Assembly: GCA_039704465.1 (NCBI GenBank)
Contig: JASFAU010000008.1
Coordinates: 992,001 to 1,056,000, forward strand
From: Plasmodiophora brassicae
Taxonomy: Eukaryota > Endomyxa > Phytomyxea > Plasmodiophorida > Plasmodiophoridae
Reading direction: 5' to 3'
Length of the DNA: 64,000 nt
The notes beneath the pieces were generated by a model. The model was not told the origin of the DNA and did no database searches. It was given only the letters and a program-made list of their open reading frames with translations. A program made the position numbers and the translations under genes. Positions 31,829-41,511 of this stretch are shown piece by piece (within the stretch, counting starts at the first letter, position 1; each line of letters opens with the position of its first letter).

Positions 31829-34539
31829 ATGTGCGACAATGGTGGCGGCACGATCGACGACGTCGTCGCCGACCACCTGGCGGTCGCGTACGACGCGGAC
31901 CTGCGCGGCGTCCTGCCCGCGGACGAGGGCGTCCGGTTCACGGCGGCGGTCGTCAAGGTGAACCGGCGCGGTCGCCGGCAGCAGCGGGCGCTGGTCGTCA
32001 CGCAGCGGGCGCTGTACAACTTCCGCCCGGGCCGGTTCGCCCGGTACCGCCGGCGTATCGCCCTGGAGCGCATCACGGGTGTCGTCCTGGCGCGCGACTC
32101 CAACGAGGTCGTGTTCCAGGTCGTAGGTCGGTCCTGGACCGCCCCATCACCGCCACCGTCTGAACGCAGCGGCCCCGCAGGCGAGTACGACTATCGGTAC
32201 GACGTCGTCGACCGGATCGGGCTCCTGGAAGCCGTCGGCAGCAGCGCCGAGCGCCTGACGGGCCGAACGTTCCTCGTAATACGCGCCGGTTGAACCGTGC
32301 CGTGCTGACGCGGACGCGCCTGACTAATGGCACAGGCCTGCATCGCCGAGGACGCCCGCCTGGCGTCCTACGTCCTGACGAAACGCCAGTGGCGGCACGC
32401 CTCCGCCGACCTGCTTCGCAAGGTACGCGCCCGGCCGGCCTCGTTGCTGGCAGACGTGGCTGATGGGCGGCCAGCGAGCCTCGGACGACGTGTTCCGCGC
32501 CGCCGCCGCCGTCGCCCACCCGACCAGTGCCACCTGGTTCGAGCGCGCGCGCGCGTTCCTCGCTCGTCGTCTGTCGTCGGGGAACGACGCCGGCGGCGGG
32601 CCGCGGTCGCCGGGCCACGAGGGGTGGCTGACGTATCGGGACCCGCGGGACGACGCGTGGCGCCAGAAGTTCGCCGTCATGCGCGACATGACGCTGGCGT
32701 TGCACGAGCCGCATCTCAAGGGTCCGATGTCGCTGTGTGTCCCCCGCGTGCGTTCAGCGGCTGACGACGTCGTCGTCGTCGTCCGCGCAGGTTCGATCGA
32801 CGTTGCCGGGTGCCGGGTCACGACGGTGCAGGGCGACGACCGCCCCCTGCTCCGGAGGGTGGCGTTGCTGGCCGCGTCTGGCGCCAGGGTCCCCACCCGG
32901 GTCCCGGCCGTCGTGTTCAGCGTCCGGGCGCGACGCTCGAACCGGACCATACGCCTGGGCGCTTCGGACGACGCCGAGGCCGACCGGTGGACGCGGGCCA
33001 TCAGGGACGCCGGCGCCGACACCCGCCTCGACGGGTGGCTCCTGAAACAGGACCCAGTGTCGTACAGCTGGCGGCGCCGGTACGTTGTCCTCGTGGGCAC
33101 ACACTGCTGGTACTTTGAGATGGGTACACGACGACGGCGATCGCTGCTCTCGCCCTGGGGGCTGACGTTGTGCGTTCCCGCCCGCGCCCAGGTGACACGC
33201 TGTCGATCAGCCTGCTGTCGTTCAACGCGGAAGCAGCTGTGGAGGCCCAGGGCGTCACGATGCCGGGCGCATCGAGCGGCGGCGGCGGCGCGTTCCACGG
33301 CTTCCGATACCGGTTCGTCGTCCATGACGGGCGCCGCGCCCACCATCTCGCCGCCGACTCGTTACAATCGCGGAACCACTGGGTGACGTCCATCAGCAGC
33401 ATGATCGGGGCATGTGTACCTAGCGGGGGGCGCGCGCGATCGGTGCCGCTGGCCTGACCGGGATGCGTCGTTGTGCAGGCGAATTCGGGGCCGGTCCGCG
33501 CCGATGTCAAGCGGCGTTCGCTCCCGATCGCGGTCGTCGAAAGCCTAAAGCAGGTTGCGCCACAGACCCGGGTCGTCCTCGTCGTCAGCGACGTTCAGGG
33601 TTCGACCCGGCTCTGGGACTGCGAGCCCGACGCCATGAACGCGTCGCTGGAGGATCACGTCAGTCGCAACGCAATGGGCACCCGCCACCATCCGATCACT
33701 AACGCCAGGCCAGGACCGCACCCTGCGTGCCCTGCTGAAGGCGCACAGCGGCTACGAGGTCAAGACCGAGGGCGACGCCTTCCTCGTCGCGTTCTTCAAC
33801 GGTGCGACGTGGGCGCGCTTGGGGGGAGGGCGCCGACGCTGACTGTCCCGCCTCTGTCAGAGCCGGACGCCATCCGGTGGTGCATCGACGTGCAGCAGCG
33901 TCTTCTCGCCTGCGACTGGCCCGAGGCCCTGCTCCGCCAGCCGGAGGCGTGCCCGGTGTACGACCAGGATACGCTCCTGTTCAGAGGTGGCCCACGCCCC
34001 GATGCACGTGTGCGTGTGTGTGACCGTCGTGACGCGCAGGTCTGCGGGTGCGCATGGGGATCCATTCGGGGACGCCGTCCCATCGACGGTCGTCGGTGAC
34101 GACGCGAATCGAGTACTCGGGGCCCGACGTCCACCTGGCGTACGCCGTCAGCGGCGCGGCCAACGGCGGCCAGATCCTGCTCAGCGGCAGTAGCGCCGAC
34201 AAGGCCCTGGCGCAGCGACGCGCGCCCGACGGCGACCTCCACGCCGTCCTGCACCCGATCCCGGGCCTGTTCACGTTGCACGACGTCCGCACGCCCCAGG
34301 CCCTGTCCGAGTGCTGGATCCCAGGTCGATACGTACCGTCGTCGTCGTCGTCGTCGTCGTCCTGGCGGTATACTGAGCGAGCGCGTCGTCCGTCAGGGCT
34401 GGAGAAGCGGGCCGCCGTGTTGCCTGCGTTACGGGCGCGCCCGTACGACCCGCTGGCGTCGGCGTCGTCGCCGGGGTCCAGTACCGGCGGGCGTTCGTGG
34501 CCAGCGCTATCGAATGTACGAGCGGTGGCGCCGCCGTGA
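31829..34539 (+). CDS. TH1-PH-PH-class III nucleotidyl cyclase-like fusion protein
   Basis: Eight exons: 31829-32275, 32336-32422, 32475-33123, 33192-33415, 33479-33658, 33714-33801, 33861-33986, 34040-34539; introns 52-68 nt; 766 residues. The first intron (32276-32335) has a CTGACTAAT branch and joins in phase 0 what could be read as two genes 33 bp apart. Residues 1-149 resemble the myosin-I TH1 lipid-binding domain (VKVNRRGRRQQRALVVTQRALY cut short here as VTQRALYNF). PH1 is about 229-345, PH2 about 372-468. The cyclase core follows: VSDVQGSTRLW and KTEGDAFLVAF with both metal Asp, then MGIHSGTP. The expected N-x3-R in VNRAARVSGAA is VHLAYAVSGAA, so both transition-state residues are gone. 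Probably membrane-bound; catalysis is doubtful. Confidence 0.75.
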
Positions 34540-34573
34540 CGATGCCCTGTTGATCAAATGGTGTACGCTGGCG

Positions 34574-35739
34574 TCAGTCGAGGCGGTCGAATTTCTTGCC
34601 CTGGATCTGCGGGTTCAGCAGGTGGAGCTCGACCTTGTGCGCCTGCTTGAAGTTGAACCTGCACTCGTGATCCAGCGTGGATCTGTGCGCCGGGCAGAAC
34701 ACGTAGCCGCAGCGACAGGCGACCGCCGTCAGCGGCGTCTTCCGGTTGCACACCCAGCACCTCCTCGGGTCGGTCTGCACGGGCCTCGGGGTGCTGCCCT
34801 GCCTGAAGATCCAGATGGCGCGCAGCCTGCGCTTCGCCCGCTGGAGTTTGGGCCACCACGACTTGCTGGACCACCCGCCTAGCACGAGCAGGAGCGGTCA
34901 GTGGCCAACCAGGGCGACAGCCACGACGCGAAGCGCACGCCACGTACTGTTGCTCTTGTCCTCGCGCTCCTGCCAGCACTTGTTGCACAGGTTGTCCTTG
35001 GAGACGTGGCCGAAATTGCTGCAGTTGGGCGTCGCGCAGGCAACCTTGCCGGCCGACGGGTCCTTGCCCGACAGGACCGCCCGGTAGCATATCGAGCAGT
35101 ACCCGTCCGTGTCCGGGTTGCCATAGAACCCGCATCTGGCCACGCATTGCTTCTGCGGGCCCGGCACCGACGTTGCCGACGAGATGGCCGTGTCGACCTC
35201 CTGGAACGACCGTCAGGGCGGGGCGCGCACAGACACAGGACATCGATTCGCGCGCAATTTACGTTCGTCTTGGCGTCCAGTTTGGCCATCGCGCGCTCGA
35301 GGAAGCTGACGTCGACGGACTCGCTGGGCAGCTCGATGACGTCATCGCCGGCGGCGACGAACCCGAGCGCGCTCATGACGTCCATCGCACCGGGCACGTC
35401 GCTGACGAACTTCTTGAACGAAAAGTTCTTCAACGGCACCTTCCTGTGCAAGGCGAATGCAGATCAGCCGGCGCCCCCCGCCGCACGCTCCGGCAGGCCT
35501 GTCCGACCTGGATTTCGCATCCGTCGGCGATTTGCATATCTTCTCGATAATCTTCCGAATATGCCTCAGCGAGGAGCGCATGGCGTTCATCTTCTTCTTC
35601 GAGTCGTTCGACAGCAGGCAGATGGTCGCCAATCGCTGGTACCGACGTCAGCACATACGACAGCACCAGCAACACCGCGCCGACGTACGTCGTCGAGGAT
35701 CGCATCGGTCCCTGAGCCTCCATCGATCTCCATCGCCAT
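34574..35739 (-). CDS. PUB-A20-A20-AN1 zinc-finger protein
   Basis: Five exons (35689-35739, 35508-35635, 35263-35443, 34948-35200, 34574-34878); introns 53-69 nt, several with CTGAC. Product 305 residues. The PUB domain (about 15-110) shows LRHIRKIIEKICKSPTDAKS joined by splicing to RKVPLKNFSFKKFVSDVPGA, with DVMSALGF. A20 finger 1 is CVARCGFYGNPDTDGYCSIC; A20-like finger 2 is CATPNCSNFG...NLCNKCW. AN1 is CWVCNRK...CRCGYVFCPAHR...HEC. PUB domains bind p97/VCP tails; A20 fingers bind ubiquitin; AN1 proteins assist proteasome stress responses. The set points to a p97-ubiquitin adaptor, by inference. Confidence 0.85.
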
Positions 35740-36257
35740 TGGCCGCAGCCGCGCCGCCCCGTCGCCGCCAGATCGCCACACACGCCGCGCGCGCCCGTTG
35801 GACACACACAACGCCGGTCACCACCCAACGCGCGGCGGACGAACAAAAAAATCCGACTGCAAACGCTGACGAAAATCTGTCGGCCCACGCCGCGTTTTTT
35901 GCTGCTGCCACCGACCCGCACCGATCCGGTCGATCCCGCACGACGGGAACGCGTCGGGGCACCACCCACTTACTTCGCTATGTAGTGAGATCACTGCGAC
36001 ATGCGGCGCGCGTCGGCGTCATGGTCGTCCGCGAAGCAGGCCGTCCCCGTGGCTGTCGGGCACGGCCGATGCGTCCAGTCATACCGGCACGGGGGCGTGG
36101 CGCCCGGGGTCCACACGAGACGTGACGAACGGTCATCGGCCACACGAGGTCGTTGCGTTGATCCACGGGACCTGGGCGTCGCCCCGGTTTATATGACGGA
36201 AGGCAGCAGACCCTGTGGTTGCATGAAGAGGCGTGGCCCCCTGGGACTGTCCGAACG
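35740..36257. other. Divergent intergenic region
   Basis: About 520 bp between divergent starts. An A-rich patch (35846-35855) and TTATAT near 36188 are the only promoter-like hints. No gene seen. Confidence 0.4.
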
Positions 36258-36926
36258 ATGCCTGGCGCCGACGAGCCGATCGTGCAACTGCTCGAGGTCT
36301 CGCTCGGGGCGTGCTCGGCGCCGGCCGACCTGGCCAGGTTCGTCGTGGTCGTCGCCGGCGCCGAACCCGTCGAGGTCGTCCTCGATGATGGCCGATGGTC
36401 GCTCGATGGCGGATCGCAATCGTCGCCGGTCTACATCCCGGTTGGCGCCGACGTCGCCCAGGTCGTCGTCCAGGTCTGGTCCACCAAATCGGGCAACGTT
36501 CCAGCGGCGTCTGTCGCCATACCACTCCAATCGATTGCCATTGGGCAGTCCACGACGGTCCCAGTGCAGTGGGCTGCTGAATCCGACGCGTCCCGATGCA
36601 GTGTCATCGCGTCCAAGGTCGGCACTGGTCGCGCCTTGTAGATCGTGCTCGGCGGGCCAACGCGTTGCGGATAGGCGCGCGCCTTCCAACCGAACCGGTT
36701 CCCATCGGACCTGCAGTGGAACCCGGCCCCGGATCCAGTCGCCGAGGTCGACATTTTCGTTTACCGTGCCACGAACGTCGACGTCGATGCCACGACCGAG
36801 CTGGCTGTCCTGGCCCGCGCGCCAGGGTTCACACAGGCCAGTACGGGATCCATGAAGGTTAATCGTTACAGGTCTGGCCCCCTGGCGAACGCTGGTCTGC
36901 GCATGGTGTTCCTCATGTGTGCTTAG
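36258..36926 (+). CDS. Hypothetical beta-rich 189-residue protein
   Basis: Two exons, 36258-36617 and 36717-36926, with a longer than usual 99-nt intron (AAG/GTCGGC...CTGCAG) in phase 0. The sequence alternates hydrophobic and small polar residues (VVVVAGAEPVEVVLDDG, VAQVVVQVWS, VDIFVYRATNVDVD), consistent with a beta-sandwich. No signal peptide or catalytic motif is visible. A C2-like fold is possible but unproven. The exon 2 acceptor is chosen because the downstream frame stays open with similar composition; other acceptors exist. Confidence 0.45.
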
Positions 36927-38202
36927 GGGTTTGGTGTCGAAGAAATGGGTGAAGCTGCTGCCAGAGCAAGGCGCCGCAACGGCAACGACAGGCAACGGGT
37001 CGCTGCAGCTGTCGTTGGTCCCACCAATGGCATCTGCTGCACCCGCCGTTGCGTTTGCACCCGTTCCATGGTCGATGGTGTCGCCCGCCGTTCAGTAGGG
37101 TTTGCGTCTGCGCCCTGTCGACAGTCTGGCTCATCGAAGCCATACAGGTGCAATTTGATTATCCCAAGTCAAGGATCGTCTGCGAGCCTTTTCGTATCCG
37201 TGACGGTTGGACCACTCGTGAAATGCCTTTGTTGGTGTTCCTATTGACATGTTCGTCCGGTAGCCGACACAGAAGCAACCCGGCGAATTGTCGTTATTGC
37301 AGCGGAACGCTCACCTTGCTAAAGTTGTTGTATGTGCTTCGCCCTATGTGAAACGTCGATGTCTCTTGTTGAGTGCTGACGTTCGTCGAATGCAGTACAA
37401 CATACGGTCCATTTCGGGCCTGGCGACTGCTGAAACGGTTTTCATTACTGTCTACCTTTGTACCAACATCGAGGACTATAGGCGGAAAGTACTTGAGTCC
37501 CGGGTACGTGTGTCCGTCGAACGTGTTCATGGTTTTAATTGATCGAGGGCGCAGAACCTGTGGCCGCCGTTTCCGTTCGCCAGGCTGGAGCCAACGTCCA
37601 GCACGCTATCGGGCGGCGATACCTTGTCTCCTCGCATTCGTATGCCGACTAGGGGATTGCCCATACTATAAGATTGGTTTACCGTTATGCCAAAGGTGTA
37701 ACCGATGAGATCACGAAAGACCGGTTTTCTGCAATTGCACAGTCGGTGACCTTGTTCGATAGGGAGGTTGGTCTATTACATACTTCGCGATCTAGTGCGA
37801 TCCTGAGCACGCTGGTCAGGACATAGTTTTCGGGCCGGCAACGGTTGCTCTCGCGGAACTGTATACGAATCCCACTCCACCAGACAACTCGTTCCGATTC
37901 ATTGGTATGACCGCTTCCGCAGAGCACACAACGAATCCATGTAATTCTGTACGATAGGATATGCATCGGTTCCTGTTGCCGACCTATCAAGTCCCCGCAA
38001 GACGGCAATTGTCGGGACCACCGCGTCACTCGAGTGGGCAGTCACAACCTACCGAAGCGCGTCGGCGCCGGTCCCTGCGTCTGAATCGACTCTACCCGCC
38101 GCTCAGCCGCCTGCAGCGAACATCGGTAATGCCCCAATCCAAGCTGGGGTGACACTGCCTCCTGTGAAACCGCCAGTGTCGACGCGCCGCCCGTTCAAGG
38201 TT
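36927..38202. other. Region with unresolved coding-like segments, mostly minus strand
   Basis: 1.3 kb of lower GC. Minus-strand frames near 37541-37717 (KPVFRDLIGYTFGITVNQ type, ending ALDQLKP) and 37294-37530 (MNTFDGHTYPGLKYFPPIVL) look protein-like and share a VLDVG motif. I could not join them with matching splice phases. On plus, an open frame at about 37955-38202 leads into the coiled-coil gene and may be its 5' part. Confidence 0.35.
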
Positions 38203-39375
38203 ATGCATATCATCAGGTCGCCCAAAGCGGTTGCTGTTGAGAGCACTCGCATTGCCGATCTTCAGAATCAACTAGCCGATGCGAAGCAGCAGCTGAAGGT
38301 TGAAATGGAGACACGCGCAAAGTACGCCTCAAGTCTCTGCGAGCGCCTATCGACCGCCTGTTCTTATTTCCACCGTCAGGGCAGCTCATGATCTGGAGGC
38401 CAAAGTCGACGCCCTCAGGACGTTGGGCCTGGAGATCATTGACCTTCGGCGAGTGTGCGAACAAGTAAGCACGATCCGTCGACTCAATGACGTCCCGACT
38501 TGTCGAATGACATGGCCATTACAGTTGCGTAACGAGAACCGGTCACTGACATCACGGCTCAACGAGTACACGTCGCTGGAGAAATCGAGCATCGCACATG
38601 CCCCGGAAGACACGCCATCAAACGTAGCCGCCCTCAGGACGCTTCTGCTGCGTGCTCGACACGAGATCGCTGTTGAGAAGCAGGGACGTTCTGAAGCCCT
38701 TCGCAAGGTGGAGCGAATGAGCAAGCAAGTTGAGGCCGCTCGACAGACGCAGAGGAACTTCGCCAAGCTACGCGAGGCTCATGCTGCCCAGTCCGCTTGT
38801 TTGCGCAGCGTTCAGGTCGGCGGAATGATGAATCCCACATGCGTTTCTGACGAGTCATGCAGGACGATCGGAAACGAATCGACAAATTCCATAAGACGAT
38901 CGAAACGCAGGAGTCGGTCATCGAGCAGCTGGAGGCGTTGCTGCGTGCAGCCGCTCCGTCCGACGATTCCCGGTACCTGCGACATTCATGCCCGCCCGTG
39001 TCCTCGTGTTGAACGTATTGGGAAGGGCGGAAGGCACGACGAAACATGCTGACCCGCAAGCGCAAGCGAGGGCGCTTGCAGCAGAGGTGCGTTCCCAAGC
39101 CGGTCACCTGGTCATGATTACTGAGTCGGCTATCTGCAGGCAAGATGCCAAGCGCTTGAGGCGGAACTGCAGAGCGCCGCCGACCTGTATGGACGAGACG
39201 TCAGCGCGCTGAAGGCGGAAATACTGATGCTCAAGGCGACGCTCCCGGACGTACGTATCCATGGTTTCCGTTTCACGTGTGCTGAATCCTGGATCAGCCG
39301 GACCTGCCCTCTGACGGCGACCCGAACGATGAATTCGTGTCGAGCCCACGAAGCACTGTACTAGACAATTATTAG
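38203..39375 (+). CDS. Coiled-coil protein, unknown family
   Basis: Seven exons: 38203-38321, 38380-38464, 38525-38815, 38863-38972, 39026-39086, 39140-39250, 39298-39375; introns 47-60 nt, mostly with TGA-C/ACTGA branch points and all phases matched. Product 284 residues from the ATG at 38203; the frame is open further upstream, so the real start may be earlier. Most of the protein is heptad-rich: RIADLQNQLADAKQQLKVE, LEAKVDALRTLGLEIIDLRR, ALRKVERMSKQVEAARQTQ and SALKAEILMLKATL. The end is acidic. No domain other than coiled coil is visible, so a structural or scaffold role is only likely. Confidence 0.6.
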
Positions 39376-39570
39376 CTCCCACAATATACAACGGTCCTAC
39401 AGCGGCGGGTTGTGCACGTATGGCTCAGACAGCACGAGGAATGCTGCCTGGCCATGAACGTACCTACGTAGGCAGGTCGGTATGATTGCGATCGATCATG
39501 ATGGGACGGTGTGGCAACGTGTGCCTGCAGGTCGTCATTTTGGATGTGGGTCAGCTGTGCCCGTGTCGCT

Positions 39571-40436
39571 ATGCAGTGCAGCCAGGGTCGACTGGCGGGC
39601 GATCTCAATGCGGACGACCCGCCCGATCTGATCCTGCAGCTGCAGCACCTCGTCGACGTCGGCAAGCAAGCGGGGATGCTGTTGCAGGCGCTGCAGAGTG
39701 TGCCCGTCATCGCGCCCGCATCGCCTGGACAGGCGCGGCCGTCGACGAGCTCCAGCGCGGAGCGCGAACCGGGGACCTGCAACCCGGTTAACGATGGTCC
39801 GCATGATGCCGAGGGCGACCCGGCGTCCCCTGAGATGGATATCTTCGACGACGAGTGCATCTGGACGAAGAGCCAGCTGAAACGGGTAGGTGGTGCTCGC
39901 AGCGTCCGCGCGTCCACGAATCTGATGCCGAGGCAGTCCATGTTCGGGGGCGAAGTCTCGGCGGCGGACGCGGACGCCATCCAAGCGCATCTGGACCGGG
40001 CCTCGCCGCTGTTCGAACCGTCCACTGACTGCGCGGTCTGCCTGGTAATACGGCGGCGCGCGCGCCTGCGTCCACCCGCGTCGCGTGACAAGTATACGTG
40101 GCACAGCTCGAGAAGGATGATGGGGCGCACCCGGCCCTGTTCAGGTATACGCGCAGGTCATGTATCTCCTCGCCACAGCATCACAATTGTGACCCCACGC
40201 TGCAGGCTTCCGTGCTGCTCGATAGAGGTCCACCTGGCCTGCATCAACCGCTGCCTGGGTAGGCACGTTGGCACGACGCCGCCCGGGCAGCCTCCCAATG
40301 ACGTTGCCGAACAGGTTCTCGAGGCATACAGAACGTTTGTCCGGCGTGCCGCGCCCAAGTGCCTGATGACGTTGCACGGGCGGTGCTGGCCGCGTTCAAG
40401 GCCAACAAGCGGGCGCGGGGAAAGCGCCGTCGTTGA
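39571..40436 (+). CDS. RING-finger protein (probable E3 ubiquitin ligase)
   Basis: Four exons: 39571-40044, 40107-40144, 40206-40258, 40315-40436; introns 62, 61 and 56 nt. The start is uncertain; in-frame ATGs also occur at 39544. Product about 228 residues. The N-terminal part is helical then acidic and Pro/Ser-rich (LILQLQHLVDVGKQAGMLL). The RING is scattered over all four exons and appears only after splicing: CAVCL at the end of exon 1, LPCCS with VHLACINRCL, then VCPACRAQV. This gives C-x2-C, C-C, H-x2-C and C-x2-C ligands. The tail is basic (KANKRARGKRRR), suited to nuclear localisation. Substrate unknown. Confidence 0.75.
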
Positions 40437-40530
40437 GCCCCGTGACCCGGTAACCAACGATTTATGGGGATTAGGCATTACGTATAATAACCACTGCAAG
40501 ATATACAAGGACGACGTGCTCCGGCGGACG

Positions 40531-41256
40531 TCAGGGACATCGGTGCTGTTGCGACGCGAGCGTGTACGGTTGTGTGTCGTACATCTGTGAACATGTTCGA
40601 CGTTGTCGCGCGTGCTCGAACGTTCCGAGCGCCGTCCAATGCTGCTCGTGCGCTTTGCCGAACAGCATCTTCCGGGCGTTCCTGCGCCGACACGACCGTC
40701 AGCAGACGCGCATGCAGGAAACGGGAATCGCAGGTCCGTACAAGGCGAGCTCGAGAAGGATGTCGGCGAACGTGGGCCAGGTTCTGTCGACCACCCGGGA
40801 CCAGCGGTGCTCCTCGACCAGGATGACAACCATGACGATGGGTATCAAGAGGAGGACGGATGGGATGGCGGCGAGTTTGCGCAGGTCGGATCCGCGGTGG
40901 ATCCAGACGCACAGACCGTGCAGGCTCCACAGGCTGAGCGTCAGAATGAGGCACGTCTCGACAACCTGCCAGTTGACCACGGTGAACGTTTCGTTCATCT
41001 TGGTCCGGGACGGCGCCGAGCTCTGCCAGACGTAACCGGAGCATAGCAGCATGGCGTAGGTCAGCACGGCCAGCAGGGTGACCCGGGACGTCTGCGCCGA
41101 CAGGATCGACAGCAGGCGCAAGGCGCGCAGGCCCCGGGCCGCCTGGCTGGCGACCACCTTCGGGAACGGGTGGTCGATCAGCTGGACGTCTCGCAGGATC
41201 CGGGTCGCCCGCCCCTGGTTGTACCTGCGCCGATGCTGGTCGGTCGGTGCCGTCAT
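40531..41256 (-). CDS. Multi-pass membrane protein, unknown
   Basis: Two exons, 40742-41256 and 40531-40681, with a 60-nt intron (branch GCTGACGG). Product 221 residues from ATG 41256. Three clear hydrophobic helices: VTLLAVLTYAMLLCSGYVW, VETCLILTLSLWSLHGLCVW and LAAIPSVLLLIPIVMVVILV. A cytosolic-looking basic N-terminus (RRRYNQGRATRILRD) and a polar C-terminal tail from exon 2 flank them. An NET N-glycosylation sequon lies between helices 1 and 2. I recognise no family. Exon 2 is supported only by splice signals and phase. Confidence 0.55.
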
Positions 41257-41511
41257 CAATGCAAGGCGAGATCGCTGCGACGCCTCCCCAGCCGCCCGTA
41301 CGAGAGTGCACAGGTACGTATGACCAGCGGGACTGTAACTATCATCCTGTGCGCACACCAGTAGGACCGGTCACATGACGGGTGCACAACGCGGATGGTT
41401 CCCGGGGGGCGGGGGACGAGCGCAGGGTACCTCGACGACCCTGTATTGAGCAGCGGATTGCAGCACCGCGCAGTGGGCGCAGTCCGTGGCCATTGGCGAC
41501 GGCGGGTCGCG

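Noticed and set aside
32754..32805. A 43-nt intron in the PH1 exon (GTGCGT...CGCAG)
   Set aside because: Signals look good but removal shifts the frame out of the PH domain.
32327..34539. A separate PH-cyclase gene starting at ATG 32327
   Set aside because: That ATG lies inside a very good intron 3' end (CTGACTAATGGCACAG), and joining to the TH1 exon is in phase. I prefer the fusion but the two-gene reading is not excluded.
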